From positions 19,472,001 to 19,536,000 of the forward strand of contig NC_080059.1 of NCBI RefSeq assembly GCF_026212465.1: DNA of 64,000 nucleotides, in the 5' to 3' direction. Source of the stretch: Amaranthus tricolor. Its lineage: Eukaryota > Streptophyta > Magnoliopsida > Caryophyllales > Amaranthaceae. Position 1 is the first letter of the stretch. Each line of letters starts with the position of its first letter. The notes under the pieces were generated by a model. That model was not told the origin of the DNA, did no database searches, and saw nothing but the letters and a program-made list of their open reading frames with translations. The position numbers and the translations under genes were made by a program. Shown piece after piece: positions 10,501 to 21,939 of the stretch.

Positions 10501-12992
10501 ATGGTGGTGTAAAGCTTGTGATGGATAGGATCATAACATCGATAGCCCTTTTGCGTAGTGCCATACCCAAGAAACACACATTTGACTGCCCGTGGTTCAA
10601 ACTTAGTGCAAGCTCGTGATGGAAGATGGACATACACAACACACCCAAAAATGCGAGGCGGAAGGGAGTGAGAAGAGGGAACAGGAGTAAACGTATTGAG
10701 TGTGGCAAGAGGGGTCTGGAATTAGAAGATTTTTGTGGGAAGTCGATTAGTGAGATAGGTGGCAGTCGCAATGGCCTCAGGCCAAAAGTGTACGGGTACA
10801 TGAGTGTCAAATATGAGAGCCCGTGCCATCTCAAGAAGGGTACGGTTTTTACGTTCAGCCACCCCATTTTGTTGTGGAGTGTCGGGGCAAGATGTTTGAT
10901 GAATAAAAGCATGTTCAAGGAAAAACTGTTTCATTGCAACTGAGATATATTCACCACCATTATCTGAGCGAAGTATTTTAGGTTTTGCATGGAATTGAGT
11001 GAGAATCATGTTATAAAATTTTACAAATACATCAAAAACCTCAGATTTGTGCTTCAAAAAATAAACCCAGCACATTCGAGAATAATCATCAATAAATAGC
11101 ACAAAATATGAAAAACCATGAGAGTCAGTATGCGGGGCTGGACCCCATACATCAGAATGCACTATATCAAATGGTTTGCGAGCACGGGTGTTACTAGGAA
11201 CATAGGACTGTTTGTGACTCTTAGCTAAGATACAAGTTTCACAATCTAGAGATGCATTACAACTATTAAGGTGAGCAGGAGATCCATGAGCAAGCATTGC
11301 ACCACTATTTTGAATCACCTCATCGACATAGTATAGTCCACCTCGTTCAGTACCACGTCCAATGATTGTCCCCGTCTGAGCATCCTGCACAATACAATTA
11401 GCAGAGGTTAACAGCACAGTACAGTTTAAGTCCTTTGTTAGCTGACTGACCGACAATAATTTATGAGACAAACTAGGAATTAACAAGCAATTTTTAAGAT
11501 GGAGAGAGGGAGAGATATTGACTGCTCCAGCGTTGGCAACCGGTACACATGCCCCATTAGCTGTCTGGATGTGGGTTTTGTTAGTTGGATGGGTGTATAA
11601 AAGATCATTGGGGTCAAATGTCATCGTATCGCTAGCCCCACAGTCAAATATCCATTGAGAGTGTGTGTTATGACTAAGAAGGCATTTGGTATGGCTGGGT
11701 TGTGGGCTAGAGGAGCAAATGGGCCGGGGCTTGGAACTTGGGCCGGAAAATAAAGGTTGGGATGGGTGTGAGGTGAGTGTTAGGGTTTTCTGGTTATAAA
11801 AGGGAGGTTGGGGGTCTTTGGGATAATTGGGCGTCCCTTTCCCTTCCCTTTTGCTGACGGCTGTTGCTCTTCTCTCTGCTCTTTCTTCCCACTTCTGATT
11901 CTCACCATTTTTGGCTCTATGCTCTAAGGTTACCGTTGCTTCTCCTTCTCCTGTGCTCCATCCTTCTAGTTCACCTGATTTTTGACATGAAGTTGGTGGA
12001 TCGGCAGTACTGAGGTTAGCCTTGCCGCCGGTCCGGCTTGCTGGTGCCTTGGTGGCGGCTCTCCTTTTCTGTAGATCGTCCCACCACTCGGGGTATCCCA
12101 CAATTTTGAAGCACCCCTTCTTTGTATGCCTGGAACCACCACAGTGAGTGCATCGGAGTTTTCTCCGGTCATCCTCTTCTCGGCTTCTTTGGAAAGGTTT
12201 GTTTCTCGTGGCTAACCCCGAGCCTATCTCTGAAGGACCAGTTCCCGATGATGAGACGCCGGTCATAATTTTCCGGCGTGCGATCTCTCGCCTGATTGAT
12301 GTGTAGGCGGTTTCCACCATCGGTAAAGGTACACTATTGAGGATGTCCCTCTTCTCTTTGTCGAGATCGTCGTTAATCCCAGTTAAGAATTGATAGAGTC
12401 TTTGTCTTTGAATGAATTTATTGAATTCTGTTATATCCTGTGGGCAAATCATTGGATTTGGCATTCTCCTATCGTTTTCTTTCCATAGCGTGTTGAGTTT
12501 ACCGTAGTAAACCTCAATAGTGTCGTTGTTTTGCTTCAATGTTGCTGCCTTTGAACTCAAATCGAAGATTTGCAATTCGTCCTTACCACATCCTAAGAGA
12601 CTTTCGATCCCTTGCCATAGGTTGTGTGCTGTTGTATAGTCTAGGAATTGATTTACAATATCTCCATCTATGTTCTCAATTATCCACGCTAGGACCATGG
12701 CATCTCTTTGTTCCCATTGGGAATAGTTGGGGTCTGATGGTTGCGGGGGTCCGACAGTGATGTGACTGAGCCGCCCCCGACCTCCAATTGCTACATGCAT
12801 TAACTTGCACCATTTCGTATAATTGTGGTATGTTAGTTTTTCTGAAATTTTGAGTGATGTTGGATTTTCGGTTTGATTGGTTATTTTGTTGAGTTTCTGA
12901 AACAGATGGAACAGAAACATCTGAAACATCTGTTCCATCTGTTCCAAAGACATTAGGGTTTGGTGGGTTTGTTCTTCTGTTGAATCGGCCAT
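7545..12992 (-). pseudogene. Gag-pol of copia element 1, disrupted
   Basis: The single gag-pol frame starts at 12992. It shows an UBN2-type Gag, a CCHC knuckle (CTHCGGSRHTKKGC), an aspartic protease core (FDCGASDTMTF), integrase (DVWGPAP, IDDYSRMCW, RSDNGGEYI, PQQNGVAERKNRTLLE), reverse transcriptase (QFDVKNAFLHGEIEEEVYMEPPP, YVDDMVI) and RNase H (DADWADDRDDRKSTSGYF, ALSSAEAEFRG). There are three lesions. Stop codons at about 10722-10724 and at 9048-9050 both sit where the sister element has Gln, consistent with CAA to TAA. The nested insertion at 9178-10128 lies between integrase and reverse transcriptase. The histidine half of the integrase HHCC zinc finger (WTWHRRLGHPS in the sister element) is also missing while the CC half (CETCILAKSHK) remains, so there is an internal deletion. 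Confidence 0.93.
9178..10128. mobile_element. 951-bp non-coding insertion with GGGTCGG-rich ends, nested in copia 1
   Basis: It interrupts the copia pol frame exactly. The flanking trinucleotide TAC is duplicated (9175-9177 and 10129-10131), and removing the insert with one copy rejoins the conserved linker between integrase and reverse transcriptase. The ends carry a short inverted repeat (CCTGGGAAAAC at the left; CTTGGGAAAA on the opposite strand at the right), and the outer ~100-150 bp on both sides are dense in GGGTCGG/TTTCGGGTC. The interior is AT-rich with no coding. The 3-bp duplication and terminal repeats suggest a non-autonomous DNA transposon; I cannot assign the superfamily. Confidence 0.78.
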
Positions 12993-13056
12993 TTGCAGGT
13001 AAGAACCGGTAGATGATGAGTCCTTCCCGGATCTAAACCCTAAGGCTGTGATACCA

Positions 13057-13265
13057 TGAAGAATTAATAATTTCTGGAATTTCGTTTTTGAAAGATACTG
13101 TTTTTTTCCTCTTGTTTATTACTTAGAATCATATTCTATATATACATGAGCATTTATCAATTAGTAACTAACACAAAGTAACTGCCTAGTAACTGCAATG
13201 TAAATGTAACTGCCTAATATAGTGTAACTGCAATGTAAATGTAACTGCAATGTATCACTTCAATA
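13057..13265 (-). repeat. 5' LTR of copia element 1
   Basis: The differences from the 3' LTR are at about 13083 (C versus T) and 13217 (A versus G). It is followed on the minus strand by the primer-binding site TGGTATCACAGCC (13044-13056). Confidence 0.95.
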
Positions 13266-13270
13266 AAGCC

Positions 13271-14668
13271 ACTAAGCTTGAAAGTTCTTAATCATTATTT
13301 TGAATCTCAAACTGAAACTTCTTCACCATAACCTCATATGTCTTCAATAGTCCTTTAACAGAAACATATGTAGCAACAACAAGCATGCATTATTCCAATA
13401 CAGCATAAGTTAATCCAATACATAAAAAAGTTTATCATTTTAAATTCTACCATTAGAATAGTATGAAACACCAAGCATTATTCCAATACAACATTACAAA
13501 AATCAAAATAAAATGACCCATTTAATACATTTCAATCACGTGTAAACTTATCATAAATTTGATATGCAAGTACGCAAATTCTTGTTCGAATACTATTAAC
13601 AGATAAAAGTACTAACTAAAACCCACGCAAAATATCTATTAAAACTTCATCAAATTTAGTTTAAAACAAAAAAGTTTAAACCCAAATTACCTAGCATAGT
13701 ATTGAAATGATGCGTGATCAGCACAATTCAATTTGCTTCAAAATCATCTTACTTTCATTCTTCTCTTAGCAACAAAAAATAGGAGCATAGCTTTCTAGTT
13801 TTTTCATCTTTGATCAATTATCTTCACTTGACAAGAAATTAAAATGAAAAACATAGAAATCACAAAAATTAACAATCACTCAAAACCCAAAACCCTAAAT
13901 AAATTGTAAAAACCCTCTGATCACAATGTACCAATAACGAAAATGCACCGAAAACCCTAATTATAAAAACGATGAAATTTAAAAAAGAAATTGATACCAG
14001 AAAAAGAAGATTAAGAGACGCAATACCAACAACACAAAATCTGGAAGTTCGATGCCAAAGGTGGAAATAATGCAATGAAATGTGTGGCTACCAAAATCCT
14101 CAATGCAAGACCAAGCTTATGCTTCACAAATTAAACCAAAGGCAACAACGATCGATGAAGAATGCAATACAAAAAAACCTAAGTGGAAAACCAAGAAGAA
14201 AGTGGAAACGTTACATGAGAATGATGAAGAAAAACAAAGCCACAACTACAAAACCAAAATCAAAATGTGAAGGATGAACATAAGGAAATCACCTACTAAA
14301 GCAAAAGCAAAACCAACGAAGAACCCAAATTAAACCAATTTGACTTGCAAATTAAACCAACAGAGAAGCTTAAAAATGAACATTTTCACAAATTAAACCA
14401 CAAATCTACGTACCACAATTATTTGCTTCTTAGGCATGTCTATGTACCACAATTATATGCTTCTTTATAAATTGAGATAAAAAAAAGTTGTATAATATAT
14501 AAAGCTTTCTGGTTATATTGGTCAATTGGTTTATCCCACATTATTAAACCATTTGTGATATCATCCAAAATTTCGTTAGATATAGTAAATATAATACACA
14601 TAACAGTAGTCAACCAAAAATTGTATTATTTATTTTCAAAGCACAAGTGTATAAAGAAAATTGGATTA
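13271..14668. other. 1.4-kb spacer between the two copia elements
   Basis: AT-rich DNA between two head-to-head 5' LTRs. Two overlapping lysine-rich open frames near 14080-14277 (+) have no recognised homology and compositionally biased products. Nothing further is supported. Confidence 0.5.
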
Positions 14669-14673
14669 CCCGG

Positions 14674-14872
14674 TGTAGGAATAATCAAGTTATTCTAAAG
14701 ATATTTAGTTGGTTTATTTAGATCATTGTAATTAGGGAAATTACTGTTTCTCCAAGCTTAGTTTCCTTCCTAAATTAGGGCCTAATCCTTGTATAAATAT
14801 TGAATCTGTAAACAATGAAAATCAATACAAACAGTATTCATAAACCCTAAACTTAACTGACTTAATTCTTCA
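14674..14872 (+). repeat. 5' LTR of copia element 2
   Basis: 199 bp. TATA-like TATAAATATTG near 14790 is followed by the R/U5 part. It differs from the 3' LTR only at about 14711 (G here, A at the matching site). Confidence 0.95.
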
Positions 14873-14950
14873 TGGTATCAGAGCCAAAGGTGTTTTCCGG
14901 GGCCGACAACACCATTGGCTATTATCATCTACCCTAAACACATACCTACA

Positions 14951-17900
14951 ATGGCAGAAACCAACCCAAACCAACTCGTAACCATGGAACAGATGGAACA
15001 AATGTTCAAACTGTTTCAACAAATGAATAAACCAAACACAAACCTTGAAACCATATCCCCTGACCTGAAATTGGCCGAAAAACTAGATTATTAGAATTAT
15101 ACTACTTGGTGCAAAATGATGCAAATAGCTTTAGAATGCAGGGGACGTCTCAATCACATCATCGACAATCCTCCTAGCATCTCTGATCCAAATTACAGAG
15201 CATGGAAACAAAAAGATTCGATAGTCTTGTCTTGGATTATTTCGAATATCTGTACAGACCTTATAAACCAATTCTTAGACTACACTATTGCAAAAGATTT
15301 ATGGAGAGGGATCGAGGTCCTATTAAGCAGTGGAAGGGACGAACTCCAGATCTTCGATCTGAGTTCTCAAGCAAATAATTTGAAGCAAAATCAAGACCCT
15401 TTAGAGGTCTTTTATGGGAAACTTAACACTATTTGGAAAGAAATAGATCGAAGACAACCAAATCCCATGATACATGTAGAGGATATAACAATCTTTAACA
15501 CCTTTATTCAAAAGCAACGGCTATTTCAATTCTTGGCCGGAATTCATGACACTTTTGACAAAGAAAAACGTGACCTGCTACATCAAGATCCACTTCCAAC
15601 AGTGGAAGTGGCCTATGCTACAATCAAACGAGAAATCTCAAGGCGTGGGATTATGAGTCACGCTTCATCACCGGGAAAAATTCCCTCAGAGATAGGGAGG
15701 TGGTTGGCCGTTAAACACCGGTCGGATATCTCATTCCGGCGTAATATGGAGGATAAAACTCACCTGAGATGTAGTCACTGTGGAGGGAGCCGTCATACAA
15801 AGGAAGGATGCTTCAAAATCATTGGCTTCCCGAAATGGTGGGAGGAACACCGGCAGCGGAAAGCCGCCACCAAGGCTCCGTCACGAACCGGCGGCAAGGC
15901 TCACTTGGCCACCTGCACTTCTTCTCCCACCAACAAACCAACCACTCACACAGAAGCAAAGGAAGACATAAATGGTGTTGAAGGTGAAACGAAACAGAAA
16001 GCACAAAAAGACGTATCAGAAGAGAGAGAAAGGGGGAAAGGGAAGGATCTGGAAGCAAGTGGGGAAGGGAAAGGGCACCACTCCCACTCTTTTATAGCCT
16101 CATCTTTTAAAAACCCTAAGCCCATTAAACCCCACCGGCCCATTACTCACAAACCCACTTATAATAAACTTGGTCTAATATGCAAACCTTGCCCATCATC
16201 CCCATGGATATTTGATTGCGGGGCCACTGATACTATGACCTTTGACCCCCGTGACCTTTTATCTACCCATCCAAAAACCCGAACCTACATTCAAACTGCT
16301 AATGGGGAGTGCGTGAGTGTTGACCAAGCTGGGCCCGTTACTATTTCTCCCTCTCTCAAAATTAACAATTGTCTTTTAATTCCTAGCCTATCTCACAAGT
16401 TATTATCTATTAGTCAATTGACTCGGGAATTAAACTGTACTGTGCTTATGTCTTCTTCTGGTTGTGTTGTGCGGGATGCTCAGACAGGGAAGATTATTGG
16501 TCGTGGTACTGAACGCGATGGTCTATACTATGTGGACGAGGCGATTCAAAAGGGTCACACTTTGCTTGCTCAAGGGTTCACAGATCATCAGTTATGGACA
16601 TGGCACAGACGTCTCGGACATCCATCACTAGGGTATCTGAAACATCTTTTTCCGTCATTAGTTAAAAGTACTGTAGTCTTAGATTGTGAAGCTTGTATTC
16701 TTGCGAAAAGTCACAAACATTCCTACTTTCCTAGTTCCAATCATAGCAGTGAACCGTTTATGTTAATACATTCTGATGTTTGGGGCCCTGCTCCTGAATT
16801 TAATAAACAGAGTTATTCATACTTTGTCTCCTTTATTGATGATTGTTCTAGAATGTGCTGGATATACTTCTTGAAACACAAGTCTGAGGTGTTTGATGTT
16901 TTTGTCAAATTTTACAACATGATTGTCACCCAATTTAAAGCCAAACCTCAGATACTTCGATTCGACAATGGGGGGAATACATGAACCAACATATGGAAAC
17001 ATTCTTCACTACCCATGGCCTCATTCACCAAACCTCTTGCCCCCACACCCCACAACAAAATGGCATAGCTGAAAGAAAGAATCGCACTCTCCTAGAAATA
17101 GGCCGTGCTCTTATGTTTGAAGCCCATGTCCCATCTTACCTTTGGCCTGAAGCCATTGCCTCTGCCACCTACCTCACAAACAGACTACCCTCCAAAGCCC
17201 TTCAGTTTAAATCTCCCCTTGAAGTCCTTCATTCCTACAACATTGTTCCTTCTTTCCACTCCTTACCCCCCCGAATCTTTGGGTGTGTTGTGTTTGTTCA
17301 CTTGCCAAAACCTGTTCGGAATAAACTTGAACCCCGGGCTGTTAAGTGTATCTTTGTGGGCTATGGTACTAACCAAAAGGGATATCGCTGCTTTGACCCA
17401 ACTCAAAACAAAATGTATACTACAATGGATTGTGACTTCTTCGAGCACTCTTATTTTTACTCCCAGCTTCGTCCTCAGGGGGAGACTACAAATGATGAAT
17501 TAAGCTGGCTCGTATATTCTGTAACTAATGATCTGAACCACAAAGAGCAAGTAGGTAATCCCACAGATATTGCTACGGAAAACATAGTATTACTTTCTCC
17601 TCAGACCGCCGACTCCACCTTGTCTGAGGCATCCAGTGATCAAGAAGTTGTTTCGGAGACCCAAGAGGTATTATCTGAACCAGAACCTCAAACTAATAAT
17701 GATATATCTAGTATTGTTGATCCTTCATGCAGATACGAATTACCTCCAAGAAGCAAAAGAGGTGTTCCCCCAAGACGGTATGATCCAGAATTTGAATCTC
17801 AGAGATCCCGGTATCCTATTAACCGAGAGACGAGTAACTTGGCACAGACAGCTATTGCATTCCAAACCAGTCTATACTCAAGTTCTCTTCCTCGGAGCAC

Positions 17901-19419
17901 TGAAGAGGCTCTCCAAAACCCAAGGTGGAAAGAAGCAATGGAGGATGAGATCTCAGCATTGAAGAGAAATAACACATGGGACAAGTGTATTCTAACTGAG
18001 AAGAAAAAACCAGTAGGCTGCAAATGGGTCTTTACAATTAAATATCTTGCAGATGGAACTATTGACAGATACAAAGCACGGCTTGTGGCAAAGGGGTATA
18101 CACAGACCTACGGGATTGATTACTCTGAGACTTTTTTCCCAGTTGCCAAGATAGACACCATCAGGGTCATATTCTCCATAGCTGCCAACAAAGAATGGCC
18201 TCTCTATCAGTTTGATGTAAAAAATGCATTTCTACATGGCAAGATTGAAGAAGAGGTGTATATGCATGCTCCACCCGGTTTCTCAAATGAATTTGCTCCA
18301 GGAGAAGGATGTAAACTTAATAGGGCGTTGTATGGCTTGAAACAGTCGCCGAGAGCTTGGTTCGGGAGGTTTACCACAGCAATGAAGGAATTTGGGTATA
18401 TACAGAGCCAGTCTGATCATACTCTGTTTTTAAAGAAAAGGGATGGTCAGATTACATGTTTAATCATTTATGTGGATGATATGGTGATAACTGGAAATGA
18501 TGAGAAAGAAATAAAGGAACTTAAGGGAAAATTATTCATGGAGTTCGAAATGAAAGATCTAGGAAACTTAAAATACTTTCTGGGGATTGAAGTTTTTCGA
18601 TCAAAAAGGGGAATCTTCATCAATCAAAAGAAGTATGTCCTGGATCTGTTAGCAGAGGTAGGTATGCTTGACTGTAAACCAGCTGAAACACCAATAGTCA
18701 CCAATCATAAGCTCCAAACAACACCCGGAAAAGAACCCGCTGACAAAGAGAAATACCAAAAACTGGTAGGAAAACTTATCTACCTATCCCACACCAGACC
18801 CGACATATCATATGCAGTTGGAGTTGTAAGTCGATTCATGCACTTACCACAGATCTCACATATGGAAGCTGTTCTGAGAATCTTGAGGTACTTAAAAGGT
18901 ACGAGCAATAGAGGAGTCTTCTTTAAGAAAAATGGGCATCTCGACCTTGTAGCCTATACAGATGCAGATTGAGCAGGCGATCGAGATAGTAGAAAATCTA
19001 CATCAGGATACTTCACTCTTGTAGGGGGAAACTTGGTTACTTGGAGAAGTAAGAAACAAAAGGTGGTAGCACTATCAAGTGTAGAAGCAGAGTTTAGGGG
19101 AGTAGCAAAAGGAATAACAGAGATACTATGGCTAAGAAAGCTCTTACATGAACTTGGCTTTCCATCAACAGAAGCATGCAAGTTATTTTGTGACAACAAA
19201 GCAGCTATCAGTATCTCAGAGAATCCTGTCCAGCATGATCGAACGAAACATGTAGAGATTGATAGACATTTCATAAAGGAAAAATTGGAGAAGCAGATCA
19301 TCAGTATTCCACATGTAAAATCAGAAGATCAGTTAGCGGATATTCTCACGAAAGGTGTTTCAACTGAAGTCTTCGAAACTACTTTATCCAAGTTAGGCAT
19401 TGGGAATCCCATCACCTAA
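14951..19419 (+). pseudogene. Gag-pol of copia element 2, three inactivating lesions
   Basis: Gag starts at 14951 (MAETNPNQLV). A TAG at 15092-15094 interrupts it at the position before NYTTWCKMM. The frame then runs through Gag, CCHC knuckle (CSHCGGSRHTKEGC), protease (FDCGATDTMTF), an integrase zinc finger with H...H (WTWHRRLGH) and C...C (CEACILAKSHK), and the integrase core. A G run at 16970-16975 is one base short of the expected seven, shifting the frame. Frame resumes from about 16981 with PQQNGIAERKNRTLLE, reverse transcriptase (YVDDMVITGND) and RNase H, which is cut by TGA at 18970-18972 in place of the Trp of DADW. The remaining RNase H (ALSSVEAEFRG, ISENPVQHDRTKHVEIDRHF) reads to 19419. 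Otherwise it is very well preserved, with an intact LTR pair. Confidence 0.95.
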
Positions 19420-19431
19420 CTTGAGGGGGAG

Positions 19432-19630
19432 TGTAGGAATAATCAAGTTATTCTAAAGATATTTAGTTAGTTTATTTAGATCATTGTAATTAGGGAAATT
19501 ACTGTTTCTCCAAGCTTAGTTTCCTTCCTAAATTAGGGCCTAATCCTTGTATAAATATTGAATCTGTAAACAATGAAAATCAATACAAACAGTATTCATA
19601 AACCCTAAACTTAACTGACTTAATTCTTCA
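19432..19630 (+). repeat. 3' LTR of copia element 2
   Basis: 199 bp, 198/199 identical to the 5' LTR, preceded by the polypurine tract and followed by the CCCGG target duplication. Confidence 0.95.
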
Positions 19631-19635
19631 CCCGG

Positions 19636-21440
19636 TTAGTCGGATATCTTTTTTAACGGCCCGTGTCCCTATTTAATTTATTCGGGTACCCGGATAAATT
19701 GGGTCGGGGCACCGAATATCCGATATTTGTCACGTAATTATTTCTCTGCATTTATCATTCGGAAATTGATATTACAGGCATAATTAAGGAATATGATTTC
19801 AAGGGGGTTAAGACAAGTATAATTGATGGTAGGATAAAGCATTCATTGCTACTGCATTTTGACTGATGAAAGGGCTGGAACAATGATCACTTGAATTCCC
19901 GGTTTCAGTTTCTAAATTCTTCAATCTTCATTGATTGGTTTTCAGAATCAATAGTCTATTCATGTTGGATTACGGCTTTTAGATTTAACAACATGACATA
20001 GTCTTCCCTCCCTTGAAATAAGAATTAGCTTGCAACTCCCCAATCATTTTAGCTACAAAAATGAAAATAAAAAGGCAAATTACACATAAAACAAAATTTT
20101 CTCTTTTAAAAGCGGGTCATCGGGTGTTGTCTAAGATATATTTTCGGCCTATGACTCGACCTGGTTAAGGCGAGTTGGGTATCCATGTTATATACTCAAA
20201 AATGTTATGGAAAAATTATTATTAATATGGTTGAATAAGAGGTTGATGAATGGATGGTCCTTCTGAATATAGGCCTAATATATCTAAATGTGAGTGCATA
20301 TTGAGAGATTTGGGAAGAAGGTTACCGACTTATTCCTGGCTCTTTAGCTTTCATATTTGGTTGTAATATTTTTAGTGTATATAATGGGAATGCCGTGATA
20401 AAATTACATTTTAAAATCGATAATGTTATTTTTTCGTTGTAGATTATGAATCAACATTAAAAACATAAAATTATATTCATATACTTAATTATATTATAAA
20501 ATCAAAAACCCGCTAAAGCAGGCGGGCTTTGAAATTTTATGTCAATGGGTAGTTCTTTAGGGGCAAGCCAGCTCACTATCCGTTCAAACCCTTTCATGAA
20601 CATCTCTATTCACTCCTATGTGTAGTCAAAACTTCATCTAATCACTTCTTCCAGCAATCTAACTCGCTTTAAATCTCTTTTTTTCTCTTCATCGATCTTA
20701 GAAATAATATATTCCGTCTATTTATTGCCCTCTGAATCAACCCACCTAAAGTAACTTGCAACTTAATGCTTCATCATTGTAGAACTGACATGTAGCAAAG
20801 TAACGAGCTGAATCAAAGTCTATCCAATCTCGATGATATTCAACTTCGTAACCATAATAAGACTTCTCTAGAACAATATCAATGTTTGACATCTTAACAC
20901 AAAGATCATCAACACTATGTAATTAAATTAAATAACTCATTATAATAATTTAAAAAGTAATCAGTTAAAATTAAATTAACTATGTATTATAAATAATTAA
21001 GGCATAAATAAAGGAATTAGAGCTACATACTTTAACTAAACTTGCGATCATCATATGTTTTTATGAATACTTGAGAAAGAATGAGATGTTGGATGGATTG
21101 TCATTTGGATATGTTTTTATAAAACACTTGTTTGCTACTACTAATAGTGAACGAAGCAACGACTAGTTGAAACACTGACAAGGGTCAAAAAGAGTCGAGG
21201 AGTCTTCTGTCTAATGTTATTAATAACGAACAAAGGAACAGTGAACAAAATACTCCCAGATTTTGTTTTTGACTTTTTAGATCTACACACGGGCTTGGAT
21301 GCAAATACATTTATTTTGGAAATAAGTTTTTCCAAACGATTATTATAGGGAATTTTTTCACAAACTAAAAAGAAATACTGTCTCATAGTAAGACCAACAG
21401 TCTGATACATTTTCTATTTGGTGGCTTTTTAGTTGTTTTT
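19636..21440. other. Intergenic with GGGTC/ACCCG-rich patches
   Basis: Two short patches rich in CGGGT motifs (about 19631-19720 and 20110-20185) resemble the subterminal sequence of the insertion at 9178-10128 and may be another degraded copy. The copia 2 insertion site lies at the edge of the first patch. No gene is recognised. Confidence 0.4.
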
Positions 21441-21459
21441 TGTGACTGTTGTTGTAATT

Positions 21460-21935
21460 AATTTTGACCAAAGTGATCTATTCTTACCTTAAAGTAATCA
21501 AATTCAACTTAAAGTATATAACCTTAAATAGATCAATTATGACATTTTAAAATGATTAATTTTGATCTTAAAGTGATCAATTCTGACCATAAAGTGATAA
21601 GTTATATATAATGTGATCAATTATAACATTATAGCAGACAATTTTAACTTGATAACTAATAAGTTTAAAAATTATCAATTACAACCATAAAAAATCATTT
21701 AAAGCTTATAGTGCTAAATTATAAGTCATTACATGTATAGTGATCAATTACAACTTATAATTCTAAAGGAGACAATTATATGCAGAGATTAATTATGATC
21801 TTAAAATGGTCAATTTTGACCTTTAAATAATAGTAAATTATAATGATCAGTTGTAACTTTTTAAAAATCTCAATTTTTACCTTAAAAAATATTAATTATG
21901 ACCTTAAAATGATTAATTTAATGATCATTTTTTGT
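21460..21935 (+). repeat. Diverged GATCAATT/TTAAAGT core repeat
   Basis: About twenty irregularly spaced, diverged copies of a ~20-25-bp core resembling GATCAATTTTGACCTTAAAG follow one another. Shorter runs of the same core (GATCACTTTAAG, AATCACTTACAAT, TTATAACCTTAAA) occur near 33120-33210 and 35160-35320, so this is a dispersed minisatellite-like family. Confidence 0.65.
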
Positions 21936-21939
21936 AATT

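Larger units (their letters stand above)
7324..13265 (-). mobile_element. Ty1/copia retrotransposon 1, nearly complete, minus strand
   Basis: Two 209-bp LTRs (7324-7532 and 13057-13265) differ at only two positions. They are flanked by perfect 5-bp duplications AAGCC (7319-7323 and 13266-13270). In element orientation a primer-binding site TGGTATCACAGCC follows the 5' LTR (one mismatch to the usual initiator-Met-tRNA type) and a polypurine tract TTGAGGGGGAG precedes the 3' LTR. The target duplications place the LTR ends at TA...CA rather than TG...CA. Without the nested 951-bp insertion at 9178-10128 the element is about 4.99 kb, normal for copia. It lies head to head with the related element at 14674-19630. 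Confidence 0.95.
14674..19630 (+). mobile_element. Ty1/copia retrotransposon 2, nearly complete, plus strand
   Basis: LTRs of 199 bp (14674-14872 and 19432-19630) begin TGTAGGAATAA, end AATTCTTCA and differ at a single base. Target duplications CCCGG are perfect (14669-14673 and 19631-19635). The primer-binding site TGGTATCAGAGCC is at 14873-14885 and a polypurine tract (TTGAGGGGGAG) ends at 19431. Total length is 4957 bp. The protein order and sequence are close to element 1 but clearly diverged, and the LTRs are unrelated except for the terminal CTTCA, so the two belong to sister families. Confidence 0.97.

Noticed and set aside
10436..10918. Overlapping open frames antisense or out of frame to copia 1 integrase
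   Set aside because: Shadow frames; the true frame is shown by integrase motifs on both sides of the stop near 10722.
14080..14277. Small lysine-rich open frames between the copia elements
   Set aside because: Two overlapping frames of similar length, biased composition and no recognised domain; chance frames in A-rich DNA.
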